DNA of 38,178 nucleotides from positions 1 through 38,178 of the forward strand of contig DAOTUD010000039.1 in the NCBI GenBank assembly GCA_034437275.1. The letters run 5' to 3'. Positions 23,040-32,953 of this stretch are shown here, piece by piece; the stretch's first letter is position 1, and the number at the start of each line of letters is the position of its first letter. A program made the translations under genes and the position numbers. The notes under the pieces were generated by a model that searched no databases, was not told the DNA's origin, and worked only from the letters and a program-made list of their open reading frames with translations. Source of the DNA: TC-15 sp034437275 (GTDB taxonomy: Bacteria; Chloroflexota; Anaerolineae; Aggregatilineales; Aggregatilineaceae).

Positions 23040-24290
23040 ATGTTAACCTATACCCTGACCCCCGACCCCGGCCCCTTACAGGCCGTGCTGACCGATCCCG
23101 ACCCGGACGCGGTCGCGGCAGCCGCCGTCGCGCTGGCCAACACCGATGGCGGCGCAATCGTGCTGCACGGCGGCGATCCGGCGGCGCTGCTGCCCGCTGC
23201 GACGGAACGCTGCGACCCGCCGCTGGCGCTGGAACCGGAGCCGCTGCCGGACGGACGCACGCTGGTGCGCGTGGCGCGCGGGGAGCGGGTGGTTGCGCTG
23301 TACGATGGGCAGGTGCTGGTGCGTGCCGGGGCGGAAAATCGCGCGCTGGACGGGGCCGCCATCCGCCGCCTGATCGCCGCGCGGGCCGCCGGGGATTTCG
23401 AGGCGGTGGCTGTGCCCGGCGCAAACCCGGACAACCTCGACCCGGACCTGATCGACGACTTCAACGCCCACCTGACCGGCCCCTGCCTCAGCGACGCGCT
23501 GGCCGCGCTCGGCGCAGTAACGCCGGACGGGCGCGTGTCGGTGGCGGGGATGCTGCTCTTTGGCCGCGATCCGCAGCGCTGGCTGCCGCACACGTCCGCG
23601 CAGTTTGTGCAGGTCGTGGGGGGCCAGCCGGCGGTCGAGAAAACCATCGACGGGACATTGATCGCGCAGATCGAAGGGCTGTGGGACGTGCTGCACGCGC
23701 ACCTGCCGCGCGCGGTTATCTCGCCGGAGGTCGCCCATTACCCGCAAGACGCGGTGCGCGAGACGCTGGTGAACGCGGTCTGCCACCGCGACTACCGCGT
23801 GCGCAACGGCGGGATCGCGGTGCGGCTGCACGCCGACCGGCTGGCGATCACCAGCCCCGGCGGGCTGCCCGGCTTCCTGACGCTCGACCACCTGGGCCGC
23901 TTCAGCCGCAACCCGCGCCTGGCGTGGGCGCTGTGGCAGTGGGGCTACGTGCCGCTGCCGGGGCACGGCATCCAGCGCATGAAGGATGCACTGGGACCGG
24001 ATCGCGCGCCGCAGTTCGACAGCGGCCCGTATCACGTCACGGTGCGGCTGCACCACGTGCGACAGGCCACCGCTGACCCGTCGTCCCCATCCGCCGGGAA
24101 CCTCACCGCCCGGCAGCAGGCTGCGCTGGAGCACGTCGCGGCGCACGGCAGCATCACGCTGCGCGAGTTCCGCGCGCTGTGCGACAACGTCCGCGCCGAC
24201 CTGTTGCAGCGCGACCTGCGCGCCCTCGAAGCACAGGGCCGCCTGCGCAAGATCGGCACACGCGGACGGGCGTATTACATCGCGGGGTGA
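23040..24290 (+). CDS. Schlafen/RecG-like ATP-binding transcriptional regulator
   Basis: A 416-residue soluble protein. The N-terminal part (about 15-120) resembles the AlbA_2/Schlafen-like divergent AAA domain ('ANTDGGAIVLHGG'). The middle (about 205-330) carries the HATPase_c_4 signature 'VRETLVNAVCHRDY' and 'ITSPGGLPG'. The C-terminal 70 residues form a winged-helix-like domain. Such proteins (COG2865) are putative regulators or helicase-related and of undefined target. It diverges from the esterase gene and ends 6 bases before the convergent cyclase gene. Confidence 0.8.
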   Translation: MLTYTLTPDPGPLQAVLTDPDPDAVAAAAVALANTDGGAIVLHGGDPAALLPAATERCDPPLALEPEPLPDGRTLVRVARGERVVALYDGQVLVRAGAENRALDGAAIRRLIAARAAGDFEAVAVPGANPDNLDPDLIDDFNAHLTGPCLSDALAALGAVTPDGRVSVAGMLLFGRDPQRWLPHTSAQFVQVVGGQPAVEKTIDGTLIAQIEGLWDVLHAHLPRAVISPEVAHYPQDAVRETLVNAVCHRDYRVRNGGIAVRLHADRLAITSPGGLPGFLTLDHLGRFSRNPRLAWALWQWGYVPLPGHGIQRMKDALGPDRAPQFDSGPYHVTVRLHHVRQATADPSSPSAGNLTARQQAALEHVAAHGSITLREFRALCDNVRADLLQRDLRALEAQGRLRKIGTRGRAYYIAG

Positions 24291-24296
24291 TTGGTT

Positions 24297-26405
24297 TTAC
24301 TCCCCCGGCGGCATGATATCCGGTGTGGCGTCCGAATCGAGGCGCAGGTCGTAGATCGTCAGCGGGGCGGCCTTGCCCTTCAGCGTGAGGTGATGAATCG
24401 CCTCCGGCTGCACGCGGTCCGCGATCAACTCGTAGGTGCGCGGCCCCAGGAAGCACGAGTCCCCCGCCGCCACCCCGCTGAGGCGCGAGGCGACGTTGAC
24501 CGTGTCGCCGATGGGCGTGTATTCCAGGCGGCGCTGCGAGCCGATGTTGCCGACCACGACCGGCCCGGTGTTGATCCCGATCCCGAACTGGACCGGCGTC
24601 GTGATCTGGCCCTGCGCGTTCAGCCGTTGGATCGCGGCCAGCATGTCCAGCCCGGCCTGCGTCGCCAGCCAGGCGTGATCCTCCTGCGGATAGGGCGCAT
24701 TCCAGAAGGCCATCAGGTTGTCGCCGATATACTTGTTAATCGCGCCGCCGTAGCGCATCACGATCATGTTCATCTCTTCCAGGAACAGGTTGAGCAGGTG
24801 CACCACCTCGTGCGGCGGCAGCCCCTCGGCCAGCGGCGTGAAGCCGCGCACGTCCGCGAACAAGACCGTGATCTCGCGCTCCTCGCCGCCTAGCTCCAAC
24901 TGGCCCCGGTCGAACGCTTCGACGATCTTCTGCGCGATCTCCGAGGACACGTAGCGGCTGAACAGGTCGTTGATCTGGCTGCGCCGCCGTTCCTCGAACA
25001 GGTAGATCGCGATCATGACGCCGATGTAGGTGAACAGCAGCGACGCCGCCGGAAAGACCAGTTCGAACACCTCGCCCCACAGGTCGAACGAGATCGACGC
25101 CCAGAAGAAATACGCCCCGTACAGCAGCGCGATCAGCAGCGGGCCGACATACCAGCGCAGGAACGGCAGCAGCCCCCCCGCCACCAGCGCCAGCCCGAAC
25201 GTGACCAGCAGTTGCCCGGACAGCGGCTGCTCGCGCAGCGGGAAATCCTCGCGGCCCGCCAGCAGCGTGACCTCGGTGAAGCCCAGGTCGACGGTTTTAT
25301 CGAAGCGGCGCAAGGACTGCGGCTGGGATTGCAGGATCGTCTCCAGGATGTTGGCGTGAATCTCGACGCCGTACATTTTCTCGCCGGTGTCGGTGCTGGG
25401 CGTCGGGTAATTGTCGGGCAGCGCGGTCGCGTCCAGCGCGCCGACCAGCACGATCGTGTCGGCGAACACCTCTGGCGGCACGCGGCCCTGGGCCACGTCC
25501 ACGAACGAGTACACCGGGAAGGTCGAGTCCGGGTCGTTGACGTGCGACGGCGGGCCGAAATAGTAGATCAACATGCGCCCGAAGTCGTCGGTCGGCAGCG
25601 CCGGCAGCCCGGCGATTGGCTCGCCCTCGTACCCGAAGCGCAGCCCGTCGGGCTGGATGTCCACGAACGACATATCCAACCCCTGAAAATCCAGGAACGC
25701 CGCCAGCCCCAGCGCCGGGATCGGGGCATCCGCCTGTGGGTCAACTTGCGCGCGCAGCCGCGCCATATACGCCACCAGTCCTTGCCCGCTGCGGGCGGCA
25801 TCGCTCCTGCCCACCACCAGCGGCACGCGCCGCACCGCGCCATCGCCATCCGGGATCACGTTGGAGTGGCCCAGGCCGGGCCGGTAGCGGTCGGCGCAGG
25901 TGTTTTGCAGCACCGGGATCGGGTGCACGAACAGGTCGAAGGTGATCAGCTTCCCGGCCTGCGTGGTGGCGGTGCGCCGGTTGACACCCGCGACGGGCTG
26001 GATCACGCGGCAGGACTCGTCCATCGTCGCGGCCAGCGCGCGGTCGACCGCCGGATCGCCCGGATCGGCGAACAGCACGTCGAACGTGATCACACGCGCG
26101 CCGGCGTCGTCCAGGAAACGGATCAACTCCGCGTGCACGCTGCGGTCCCAGTCCACCGTCGAGCGCCCGTACACGCCCAGGCTCATGTCGTCGATGGCGA
26201 TGATGACGATCCGCCCCTGTGTGGCGCGCGGCTTGTACAGCCGGTCCTGCTGCTGGGTGCGGATGCTGCTGAACAGCCCCAGGTACAGCCCCAGCGCCAT
26301 GATCGCGCCCACGCCCGCCCCGATGGCCAGCCCGGCCTCCAGGCGGCGCAGCGGGTGCTGGGGGGTGATGATCAGGCGCAGAATCCGGTTGATGATACGA
26401 CGCAT
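24297..26405 (-). CDS. CHASE2-domain class III adenylate cyclase
   Basis: A 702-residue membrane enzyme making cAMP. A first helix (about 25-46) leads to an extracytoplasmic CHASE2 sensor (about 50-385), three helices (about 400-480), then the cyclase domain (about 505-690). Catalytic residues are complete: metal aspartates D518 (FADVRGFT) and D562 (YIGD), adenine-selecting K558 and D634 (IGDTVN), and transition-state N637 and R641. With these it should form active homodimers using ATP rather than GTP. An FecR-domain protein, a frequent partner of such cyclases, lies elsewhere in the window. It follows the HD gene on the same strand, with 78 bases between. Confidence 0.92.
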   Translation of the reverse strand: MRRIINRILRLIITPQHPLRRLEAGLAIGAGVGAIMALGLYLGLFSSIRTQQQDRLYKPRATQGRIVIIAIDDMSLGVYGRSTVDWDRSVHAELIRFLDDAGARVITFDVLFADPGDPAVDRALAATMDESCRVIQPVAGVNRRTATTQAGKLITFDLFVHPIPVLQNTCADRYRPGLGHSNVIPDGDGAVRRVPLVVGRSDAARSGQGLVAYMARLRAQVDPQADAPIPALGLAAFLDFQGLDMSFVDIQPDGLRFGYEGEPIAGLPALPTDDFGRMLIYYFGPPSHVNDPDSTFPVYSFVDVAQGRVPPEVFADTIVLVGALDATALPDNYPTPSTDTGEKMYGVEIHANILETILQSQPQSLRRFDKTVDLGFTEVTLLAGREDFPLREQPLSGQLLVTFGLALVAGGLLPFLRWYVGPLLIALLYGAYFFWASISFDLWGEVFELVFPAASLLFTYIGVMIAIYLFEERRRSQINDLFSRYVSSEIAQKIVEAFDRGQLELGGEEREITVLFADVRGFTPLAEGLPPHEVVHLLNLFLEEMNMIVMRYGGAINKYIGDNLMAFWNAPYPQEDHAWLATQAGLDMLAAIQRLNAQGQITTPVQFGIGINTGPVVVGNIGSQRRLEYTPIGDTVNVASRLSGVAAGDSCFLGPRTYELIADRVQPEAIHHLTLKGKAAPLTIYDLRLDSDATPDIMPPGE

Positions 26406-26483
26406 AACACACTTTCCTTCGCTGGCTCCGGTTGCCTTGCATTATACAGCAGCGCGGCGTTTGGCGGAATTGGGGGCGGTCGC

Positions 26484-27206
26484 TTACACCCCGTCCTTCA
26501 CGACCGGCGCGGCTTGCTTCAGGAACCAGCGCGTGAAGGCGCGCTTGTCATCGGCCAGCGCACGGCTGCGGTCGAAATGCATGGCCGGGAAATCCGCCAG
26601 ATCGTCCTCGACCTCCCACAACGCCATCTCCACCCAGCCCCACTGTGTGCCGCCGGAGACACGCCGCATAATGCCCGCCGCGCCGATCTTGTCCAGCTTG
26701 TCGGCGTCGTTGAGGATGTGCGCCAGATCGTCGTCGCCCTCGTGCGTGATGGCTGCCTGGATCGCCGCGATCTGGGCTGGCAGCACATGCCCGCGCAGCG
26801 CCACCCCGGCGAACGTCGCGCCCATCTCCTCGTGCGGCGATCCGCTGCGCGCCTCGTCCAGCTTGGCGACGTCGTGGCACATCCCGGCCAGGTAGCCCAG
26901 CGCAGGGTCCCGCCCGGCCTCGCGCGCCAGGACGACCGCCACCCCGGTCACGCGCAGAATATGCGCCCACAGATGGGGCCAGCCGGGATGCCACGCCGCC
27001 ACCCGGCGCTGCACCTGCCCGGCGATATCCGCGCAGAACGCGGTCGGCGGATCGGCAGGCAGCCATTCGCGGCGCAGGTGGTCGACGAAACGCTCGGCCA
27101 GCGGCGTCATATCCAGGCGGGTGGCCCAGTCGTCGGGGGACGTCACCGGCTGCCGCTCGCCGACCAGCAGGCCGCGCAGCAGCGCGCGCATCGCGTCGGT
27201 GTTCAT
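26484..27206 (-). CDS. HD-domain phosphohydrolase-like protein
   Basis: A 240-residue soluble protein with the HD-superfamily metal site: H in 'WPHLWAHILRV' (about 80), HD in 'GMCHDVAKLDE' (about 110) and Asp in 'NDADKLDKIG' (about 172). It would cleave a phosphomonoester or nucleotide phosphate, but the substrate is unknown. AAGGAGCG precedes the start. It lies directly upstream of the adenylate cyclase on the same strand, so a joint role in nucleotide signalling is possible but only inferred from position. Confidence 0.82.
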   Translation of the reverse strand: MNTDAMRALLRGLLVGERQPVTSPDDWATRLDMTPLAERFVDHLRREWLPADPPTAFCADIAGQVQRRVAAWHPGWPHLWAHILRVTGVAVVLAREAGRDPALGYLAGMCHDVAKLDEARSGSPHEEMGATFAGVALRGHVLPAQIAAIQAAITHEGDDDLAHILNDADKLDKIGAAGIMRRVSGGTQWGWVEMALWEVEDDLADFPAMHFDRSRALADDKRAFTRWFLKQAAPVVKDGV

Positions 27207-27273
27207 GTCGTCGCTCCTTTTCGATAAAATTAAGGAAATTTAAACTTTTTGGCCGTTCAAAACCTGCCTGTTG

Positions 27274-27289
27274 TTTAAGGTTCCTTAAA
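27274..27289. promoter_or_regulatory. Perfect palindrome in the CHAD gene promoter, probable operator
   Basis: TTTAAGG-TT-CCTTAAA is a 7-2-7 perfect palindrome. It overlaps the 3' half of a -35 box TTGTTT (27271-27276) that is 18 bases before TAAACT (27295-27300). A repressor bound here would block that promoter. A related half site, TTAAGG..TTTAAA, lies just upstream near 27230. The unusually AT-rich gap 27207-27346 otherwise holds no gene. Confidence 0.5.
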
Positions 27290-27346
27290 TGTGATAAACT
27301 TCATCCTAACAAACGCCAGACACACACATTCTAAGGAGAATCGGGC

Positions 27347-28741
27347 ATGGTCGAACCGCTCAGCCAGGATGAACAAGCGATCTTATCCTATTTTAAAGAA
27401 CACGGCACTGATGCCGAAACCCGCCGTGCCGAGATCATCCTCCTGCATCATGACGACACCGGCACCAGCAACATCGCCGACCAGGTCGACCTGAGCAAAA
27501 GCCAGGTCCGGCACTGGGTCCGCGAGTGGAGCAAAAACGGCGTGGCGATCTTCCCGCCACTGCCGGACCAGCAGCCTGCCGCCGCGCCGGCGGGCGACGT
27601 AGCGGTCGCCCCGCCCGCTGTCGCTGAGGTCCCGGCCATCGAGCAGGAACCGGCGGAGCAGTCCGCCCTGCCCTTTGGCGCAGAAGCCAACGCCCTGAGC
27701 GATGTCAACGTCGACGACCAGCCGCCGGCCCACACGCACGTGCCCGACGTACGCTTGCCGGGCATCGAAGGGCCGCGCCTGCCGCTGGCGCTGCACGACA
27801 CGATCGGCCTGGAACCCGACGAGCCGATGGCCGAAGCCGGGCGGAAAGTGCTGCTGTTCCACTTCGAGCGGATGCTGCTCAACGAGCCGGGCACCCGCGC
27901 CGGGGAAGACATCGAGGCACTGCACGACATGCGCGTCGCCACGCGCCGGATGCGCAGCGCGCTGCGGGTGGTCAAACCTTTTTTCAAGAAGAAGGCGATC
28001 AAGCCTTACCGTAAACAGCTGCGCCGTATTGCGCGCGCGCTGGGCGATGTGCGCGACCAGGACGTGATGCTGGAAAAGGCGCAGCACTTCGTCGACGACC
28101 ACCCCGCCGCCGACCTCAGCCCGCTGCTGGACCACTGGCAGGAGCAGCGCGAAAAGGCGCGCCGTGCCCTGCTGGCCCAACTCGACAGTGCCAAATTCGA
28201 CCGCTTTGTGAGCGAATTCTACAATTTCCTGATCACGCCAGGGGCCGGCGCGCGTGCGCTGTCCGACGCACAGAAGATCGTCGCCTACCGGGTGCAGCAC
28301 GTCGCCCCGCGCCTGATCTACGAGCGTTATGCCCGCGTACGCGCCTACGAGCCGGTCATCGAGGATGCCGCCTTCGAGACGCTGCACGCGCTGCGCATCG
28401 ACGGGAAGCGGCTGCGCTATACGCTGGAGTTCTTCGAGGAAGTGCTCGGGCCGGAAGCCCGCGACGTGATCAAGGAACTCAAGAAGCTGCAAGATCACCT
28501 CGGCGACCTGAACGACGCGGTCGTCGCCGGGGACGTGCTGCGCGCGTTCACCGACGATTTCCGCCAGGACTACAGCGGCGTGCCGTTGTTTATGCGTCCC
28601 AATCTGGACGGGGTCAAAGATTACGCGGCGGCCAAAGCCAGCGAAAGGCATCACCTGCTGGAGACGTTCCCGGAGACGTGGGCGCGCTTCATCGCCGACG
28701 AGATGCGCCGCAAGCTGGCGCTGGCCGTGGCCGTGCTGTAG
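27347..28741 (+). CDS. HTH-CHAD fusion protein (polyphosphate-binding domain)
   Basis: A 464-residue protein. Residues about 1-65 form a homeodomain-like helix-turn-helix ('TSNIADQVDLSKSQVRHWVREW'-type element). A long Ala/Pro/Val-rich linker follows (about 70-145). The CHAD domain (about 155-455) has repeated basic helices including 'MRVATRRMRSALRVV' and 'GKRLRYTLEF'. CHAD domains bind polyphosphate and often localise to granules. A DNA-binding domain on a CHAD protein could link polyphosphate to DNA or gene control; this is inference. AAGGAG precedes the ATG. Stop codons of this gene and the convergent glycosyltransferase are 1 base apart. Confidence 0.83.
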   Translation: MVEPLSQDEQAILSYFKEHGTDAETRRAEIILLHHDDTGTSNIADQVDLSKSQVRHWVREWSKNGVAIFPPLPDQQPAAAPAGDVAVAPPAVAEVPAIEQEPAEQSALPFGAEANALSDVNVDDQPPAHTHVPDVRLPGIEGPRLPLALHDTIGLEPDEPMAEAGRKVLLFHFERMLLNEPGTRAGEDIEALHDMRVATRRMRSALRVVKPFFKKKAIKPYRKQLRRIARALGDVRDQDVMLEKAQHFVDDHPAADLSPLLDHWQEQREKARRALLAQLDSAKFDRFVSEFYNFLITPGAGARALSDAQKIVAYRVQHVAPRLIYERYARVRAYEPVIEDAAFETLHALRIDGKRLRYTLEFFEEVLGPEARDVIKELKKLQDHLGDLNDAVVAGDVLRAFTDDFRQDYSGVPLFMRPNLDGVKDYAAAKASERHHLLETFPETWARFIADEMRRKLALAVAVL

Positions 28742-28742
28742 G

Positions 28743-31355
28743 TCAGCGCACCGTGATCCAGGTGTCGTCCGGCGCAAAATCCAGCGGTTGCAGCGTGATG
28801 CTGTCCCCGGCGGGCTGCCCGGCGACCGTCACCGGCAGCCGTTCGCCCGTCCCCGCATCGACGAGGCCGACGCGCAGCATCGCCGGGCCGGGCGGGACAT
28901 CCGCCGGCACCACCAGCAGCCAGTAGTCGAGCAGCGACGCGCCGGGCCGCCAGTACACGGTTGGATATTCGCCTTGCAGCGGGGTGGCGCGCCACCGGGC
29001 GAGCAAGTCCTCGTCCGGGCTGAGCAGATCGATGGTCACGTCGTAATTGCGGCTCACATCCCGCAGCGGACGCCAGTACAGCGTCAGCGAGATGCGCGCC
29101 CCGCGCTGCCACGCCAGCGACCCGACATTGTGCCCGACGAACTGCGCCACATCGCCGGCGATGACCTCCTCCTCGCGCGCGGCGATGGGTTCCAGCGGGG
29201 TGTCGCGCGCCTCGGGATGGATCGTATACGCCCGGTAGCGGAAATTGCCGTCATCGACGGTCACCGCGCCGGTCGGGTGCAGCGGGATCGGCTCCAGCAC
29301 GGTCGGCCAGGGTGTGCCGTCCGCCGCGATGGCGGGCCATCCCGGGGAGTCCTGCCACTCGCCGTCGACCGTCAGCGGGCGCACTGCGTGATACGCCGCG
29401 CCCAGGTCGGCCTCCGCCAGCAGCGAATTGGGGGATTTGTCCGCCTGCTGGAGCAGGAACACGTAGATCGAGTTCTCGACGAACACGTCCACCCCGGCCA
29501 GGTCCTCCACGCGGACCGGCAGCTCGTCGTATGCGCGGCTATTGCGGATATCCCACGTCGGGAAGAAGAACGGCAGCCGGTCCTCGCCCGGAATGGACAC
29601 CACCAGCGGTTTGCCCGCCGCCTCGGATTCGCGCTCCAGCATGTGCACCACGCGCATGAAGGCCGGGTTGGCCTTGTCGTACTTGGCGCGGTCGTTATCC
29701 GCCCCACCCTGCAGCCAGTAATCGGCGGTGAACTCCAGGCCCGCCATCAGCGCGATCACAATCGCAGTCACGGCCAGCACCCAGGCCAACTGGCGGCCCA
29801 GCCGGTACATGTCCAGCCAGTCCCACACCCAGCCCTCGAGCAGCGCCGCCACCTGCACCGCGAACAGCGGCACGATAGCGAAGCTCAGCCGGTAGTGATA
29901 CGAAAAGTTCCAGAACCACACCATGCCATACGGCAGCGCCAACCCCCACAGCAGCAGCACGGTTTCGCGCTGGGCGTCGGGCCACATCTGCCACACGCCG
30001 CGCCCCATCCACACCAGCAGCGCGAACCCGGCCAGCAGCAGCAGCGTGTCGGTCAGCGTCAGACTCCCGCCCGCCGACAGATCGCCGCGCAGCCAATGCC
30101 AGACGTTGTCGTTCGCGCCGAGGGTGTCCAGGTTGAGCGCGGTCGGCAGCGCCCCGGCCAGCAGCAGCCCCGCCGCCAGCAGCGGCAGCACGATCCGCGC
30201 CCAGCGCCCGGTCCCGCGCAGCCACACGGGCGGATAGCCGATCAGCGCCCCGGCGAACAGCAGCAGCAGCAGCAGCGGCCAGCCCAACTCCTGCCCGGAG
30301 CGCTGCGCGAAGCCGTGCCAGTAGTCCGCCGGAAACGTGACTGCCGGATGCCCCAGCAGCAGGTTCCGCACGTACCACATGCCGCCCAACGGCGCGCTGG
30401 CCGCGCCCATGATCAGCGCCACGCGCAGCTTGGGCCACGTCAGCGCCCAATCGAAGCGCATGATCACCGCCCGCCCGATCACCGCCAGCACCACGCCCAG
30501 CGCCAGCGCCCCGGCGGTGGGCTTGGTCCACAGCCCGCCCGCCAGCAGCAGCCCGGCCAGGATCGCGGTGCGCGCGCTGTGGCTGCGCCACGCCTGGATG
30601 AAGAAGATCGACGCACCAGTCATATACAGCGTGAGGGGAATCTCCAGATCGCCCGCGCCGGACCACGCCGCGACGTGGGGGTAAAAGGTCCAGATCGCCG
30701 CCGTGAGCAGCCCGACCCGCCGCGACCCGAACACCAGCCGTCCCAGCGTGTAGGCCATCAGCGTCATGCCCACATTGAACCAGGGCACGATCACGCGCGC
30801 GGCGTGATCGTCGATCGACCCCCAGGCTTGCTGCATGTAGCTGTAGCCCAACGGCACCAACTGCGGGTAATAGCCGATGTCGTCCGGGATCGCCTCTTCC
30901 ATCACGAAAATCTTGGCGTTATAGGCGTACACCCACAGCGGATCGTAGGCGACAAACGGCCAGTAGGCGGCCACGATCACGGTGGACAGCAGCACCACCG
31001 TCATCCCCGCGATCAGCAGTTGCTCGATCTGCGTCAGCGGCTTGACGCGCACGAACAGCCCCGACGGAGCCGGGGCGTCGTCTTTGCGCGCGCGGGCCAG
31101 CAGCGCCCCCGCCGCCGCCACCGCGAGGCTGCCGACCAGCGTCAGCTCCAGCGTCATGTACCCGGCGCTGCCCAGCAGGAACATCACCGTCGTGAAGCCC
31201 AGCGGCCCCAGCGCCATGCCGACCGCGATCACCGTCACGCGGTCTTCCCACAGTTCGCGCGGCAGCAGCGCCAACGCCCAGGGCGCACCCACGCCCAGGA
31301 ACATCCACGCCGCGAAGGGCAGCAGCAATACTGTCGGCTGTAACCAATCAACCAT
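28743..31355 (-). CDS. GT-C glycosyltransferase-like membrane protein (GT39 type)
   Basis: An 870-residue protein with 12 or more transmembrane helices in the first two thirds and a soluble C-terminal beta-rich region of about 300 residues. The first large outside loop has an Asp in 'AYDPLWVYAYNAK', the place where GT-C enzymes carry their catalytic acid pair, and later loops contain 'FSYHYRLSF'. These are features of lipid-linked sugar glycosyltransferases of the ArnT/PMT type. The acceptor is unknown. Its start overlaps the stop of the other GT gene by 8 bases, so both are made together. Confidence 0.75.
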   Translation of the reverse strand: MVDWLQPTVLLLPFAAWMFLGVGAPWALALLPRELWEDRVTVIAVGMALGPLGFTTVMFLLGSAGYMTLELTLVGSLAVAAAGALLARARKDDAPAPSGLFVRVKPLTQIEQLLIAGMTVVLLSTVIVAAYWPFVAYDPLWVYAYNAKIFVMEEAIPDDIGYYPQLVPLGYSYMQQAWGSIDDHAARVIVPWFNVGMTLMAYTLGRLVFGSRRVGLLTAAIWTFYPHVAAWSGAGDLEIPLTLYMTGASIFFIQAWRSHSARTAILAGLLLAGGLWTKPTAGALALGVVLAVIGRAVIMRFDWALTWPKLRVALIMGAASAPLGGMWYVRNLLLGHPAVTFPADYWHGFAQRSGQELGWPLLLLLLFAGALIGYPPVWLRGTGRWARIVLPLLAAGLLLAGALPTALNLDTLGANDNVWHWLRGDLSAGGSLTLTDTLLLLAGFALLVWMGRGVWQMWPDAQRETVLLLWGLALPYGMVWFWNFSYHYRLSFAIVPLFAVQVAALLEGWVWDWLDMYRLGRQLAWVLAVTAIVIALMAGLEFTADYWLQGGADNDRAKYDKANPAFMRVVHMLERESEAAGKPLVVSIPGEDRLPFFFPTWDIRNSRAYDELPVRVEDLAGVDVFVENSIYVFLLQQADKSPNSLLAEADLGAAYHAVRPLTVDGEWQDSPGWPAIAADGTPWPTVLEPIPLHPTGAVTVDDGNFRYRAYTIHPEARDTPLEPIAAREEEVIAGDVAQFVGHNVGSLAWQRGARISLTLYWRPLRDVSRNYDVTIDLLSPDEDLLARWRATPLQGEYPTVYWRPGASLLDYWLLVVPADVPPGPAMLRVGLVDAGTGERLPVTVAGQPAGDSITLQPLDFAPDDTWITVR

Positions 31356-32805
31356 GTGTCATCCGTCGTTTCAATGCATCGAATCCAGGCCGCAGCCACG
31401 CGCCAAGCCGGCGCACACCGGCCCCGGCGATCACCGCGACCGGCGCTTGCAGGGGCAGATAGTACCGCTGCCACGCCATCGGCGTCAAGACCAGCAGCAG
31501 CGCCGCCGCCAGCCCGATCCACAGCAGGACCAGCCGCGCCTGCCCCGCGTGCCAACGTTCGCCCAGGCGCACCACGCCGACCGCAAACAGCGCCACCAGC
31601 AGCACGCCCCACACATCGTCACCGCCGCGCCCGTCCAGCCAGCCCGCGCGGTAATCGGCGATCTCATCGCCGATGAACTGCTCCCAGACCGGCACCTCGT
31701 AAAACTGCGCCTCCGCGAAAAACGCCTGGTCCAGCAGGCCCGCCGTGCGCACGCTCGGCCCCTCGTAGCGTCCGAACAGGTCGGCCTGTGCGTCGAGCAG
31801 GTCGCGCCGGTCGTCGATCACGATGCCCGGCATGTGCAGCGGCTGCGACCACCAGGCCGGCGTCAGCGCCAGGAACACGCCCAGCGCCACCAGCCCCGCC
31901 ATGATCAGATACAGCCAATGGCGGGTAACCGTTGCGCGCAGTTCCCGCTGTTGTACCGTTTCCTCACGCGCCAGCCCCCCGCGCAGCACCGGATCAAGCG
32001 CCAGCCCCGCGAACACCACCAGCACCGTCAGCGCGCCGGTGTGCTTGCTGGCGACCGCCAGCCCGCTGCACACGCCCAGCGCCGCATACCATCCGATGTG
32101 CGCCCGTGCCCGCACGATCAACAGCGCGACCAGCACCACCAGCCCGGTCGTGAACAGCAGCGCCCCTTCCAGCATGGCCCGCCGCCCATTGAGCAGCACG
32201 GCGGGCGTCGTGGCGTAGATCAGGCTGGCCGCCCACGCGCCTGGACGCCCCGCCACCTGCCACGCCAGCGCAAACACCACGCTCACGCTGGCGATGGTAA
32301 ACAGCGTGGACACCGTGCGCCCGATGCGCAGCAAACCATCGCCGGGCATGTGCCCCTGCGCGCTGTTGACCTGCCAGCTGGCGGGCGTCGCGAGCCACGC
32401 CCAGGGGCCGTTGATGTCGTCGACCGTCAGCCCGGCCAGGTCCCAGGCCAGCCCGGTCACGTATTTGGTGACGGTGCCGTTAGCCAGCCGCAGGTCCTGC
32501 GCAATGGCCGCGTCGGGGTCGGGCGGGGGGTCGCGGTACAGCACCGCGTCGAGGTCCCGTTCCACCACCAGCCGGTGATAGTCGCGCGTCAGATACAGGT
32601 GGCTGGACTCATCGCCATGAAAGGGCACCGCGTCGCGTCCGGCGAACACGTACAGCGCCAGCAGCAGCAGCCACAGCCCGTCGAGCAGGCAAAAGCGCCA
32701 GCGATAGCGGCGGGTGAGGCTGTCCGCTTCCGCTTTGCCCTCCTGCACAGTGTTCTTTATACACAAGTCGGGATGAAGGGCGAAATGGGCGTTTTGAGCA
32801 ACCAT
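31348..32805 (-). CDS. GT39-type glycosyltransferase
   Basis: A 485-residue polytopic protein with about 10 helices. The first loop after helix 1 has 'PFHGDESSHL', matching the D-E catalytic pair of GT39/ArnT-type enzymes; a sugar from a polyprenyl-phosphate donor is transferred to a lipid or protein. The start is uncertain: ATG at 32805 or GTG at 32748; the helix 1 region begins at about residue 38 from 32805. An open frame extends upstream to 33168 but runs through a family B repeat and is not credible. The 3' end overlaps the start of the second glycosyltransferase by 8 bases. Confidence 0.78.
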   Translation of the reverse strand: MVAQNAHFALHPDLCIKNTVQEGKAEADSLTRRYRWRFCLLDGLWLLLLALYVFAGRDAVPFHGDESSHLYLTRDYHRLVVERDLDAVLYRDPPPDPDAAIAQDLRLANGTVTKYVTGLAWDLAGLTVDDINGPWAWLATPASWQVNSAQGHMPGDGLLRIGRTVSTLFTIASVSVVFALAWQVAGRPGAWAASLIYATTPAVLLNGRRAMLEGALLFTTGLVVLVALLIVRARAHIGWYAALGVCSGLAVASKHTGALTVLVVFAGLALDPVLRGGLAREETVQQRELRATVTRHWLYLIMAGLVALGVFLALTPAWWSQPLHMPGIVIDDRRDLLDAQADLFGRYEGPSVRTAGLLDQAFFAEAQFYEVPVWEQFIGDEIADYRAGWLDGRGGDDVWGVLLVALFAVGVVRLGERWHAGQARLVLLWIGLAAALLLVLTPMAWQRYYLPLQAPVAVIAGAGVRRLGAWLRPGFDALKRRMTHG

Positions 32806-32834
32806 ACGATCAGGTCGGACCAGGTGCCCGCTGT

Positions 32835-32953
32835 CCCTCACCCCCCGGCCCCCTCTCCCACACAGTGGGCGAGGGGGTGTCAAGGCGCGTTTTTTTCCCC
32901 TCGCCCATTCGATGGGAGAGGGGAGACCGCCAGCAGGGCGGAGGGGTGAAGGG
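32835..32953 (+). repeat. Inverted-repeat element, family B (119 bp)
   Basis: Same ends and internal blocks as the copy at 9675-9793. The gap 32806-33224 holds this element, a partial family A-like block near 33023-33050, the terminator at 33155-33192 and no gene. Confidence 0.7.

Noticed and set aside
28788..31343. 851-codon open frame on the plus strand opposite the large glycosyltransferase
   Set aside because: Composition is Arg/Gln/His/Pro-rich as expected of an antisense frame in GC-rich DNA, with no domain or ribosome site; the minus-strand protein has clear membrane helices.
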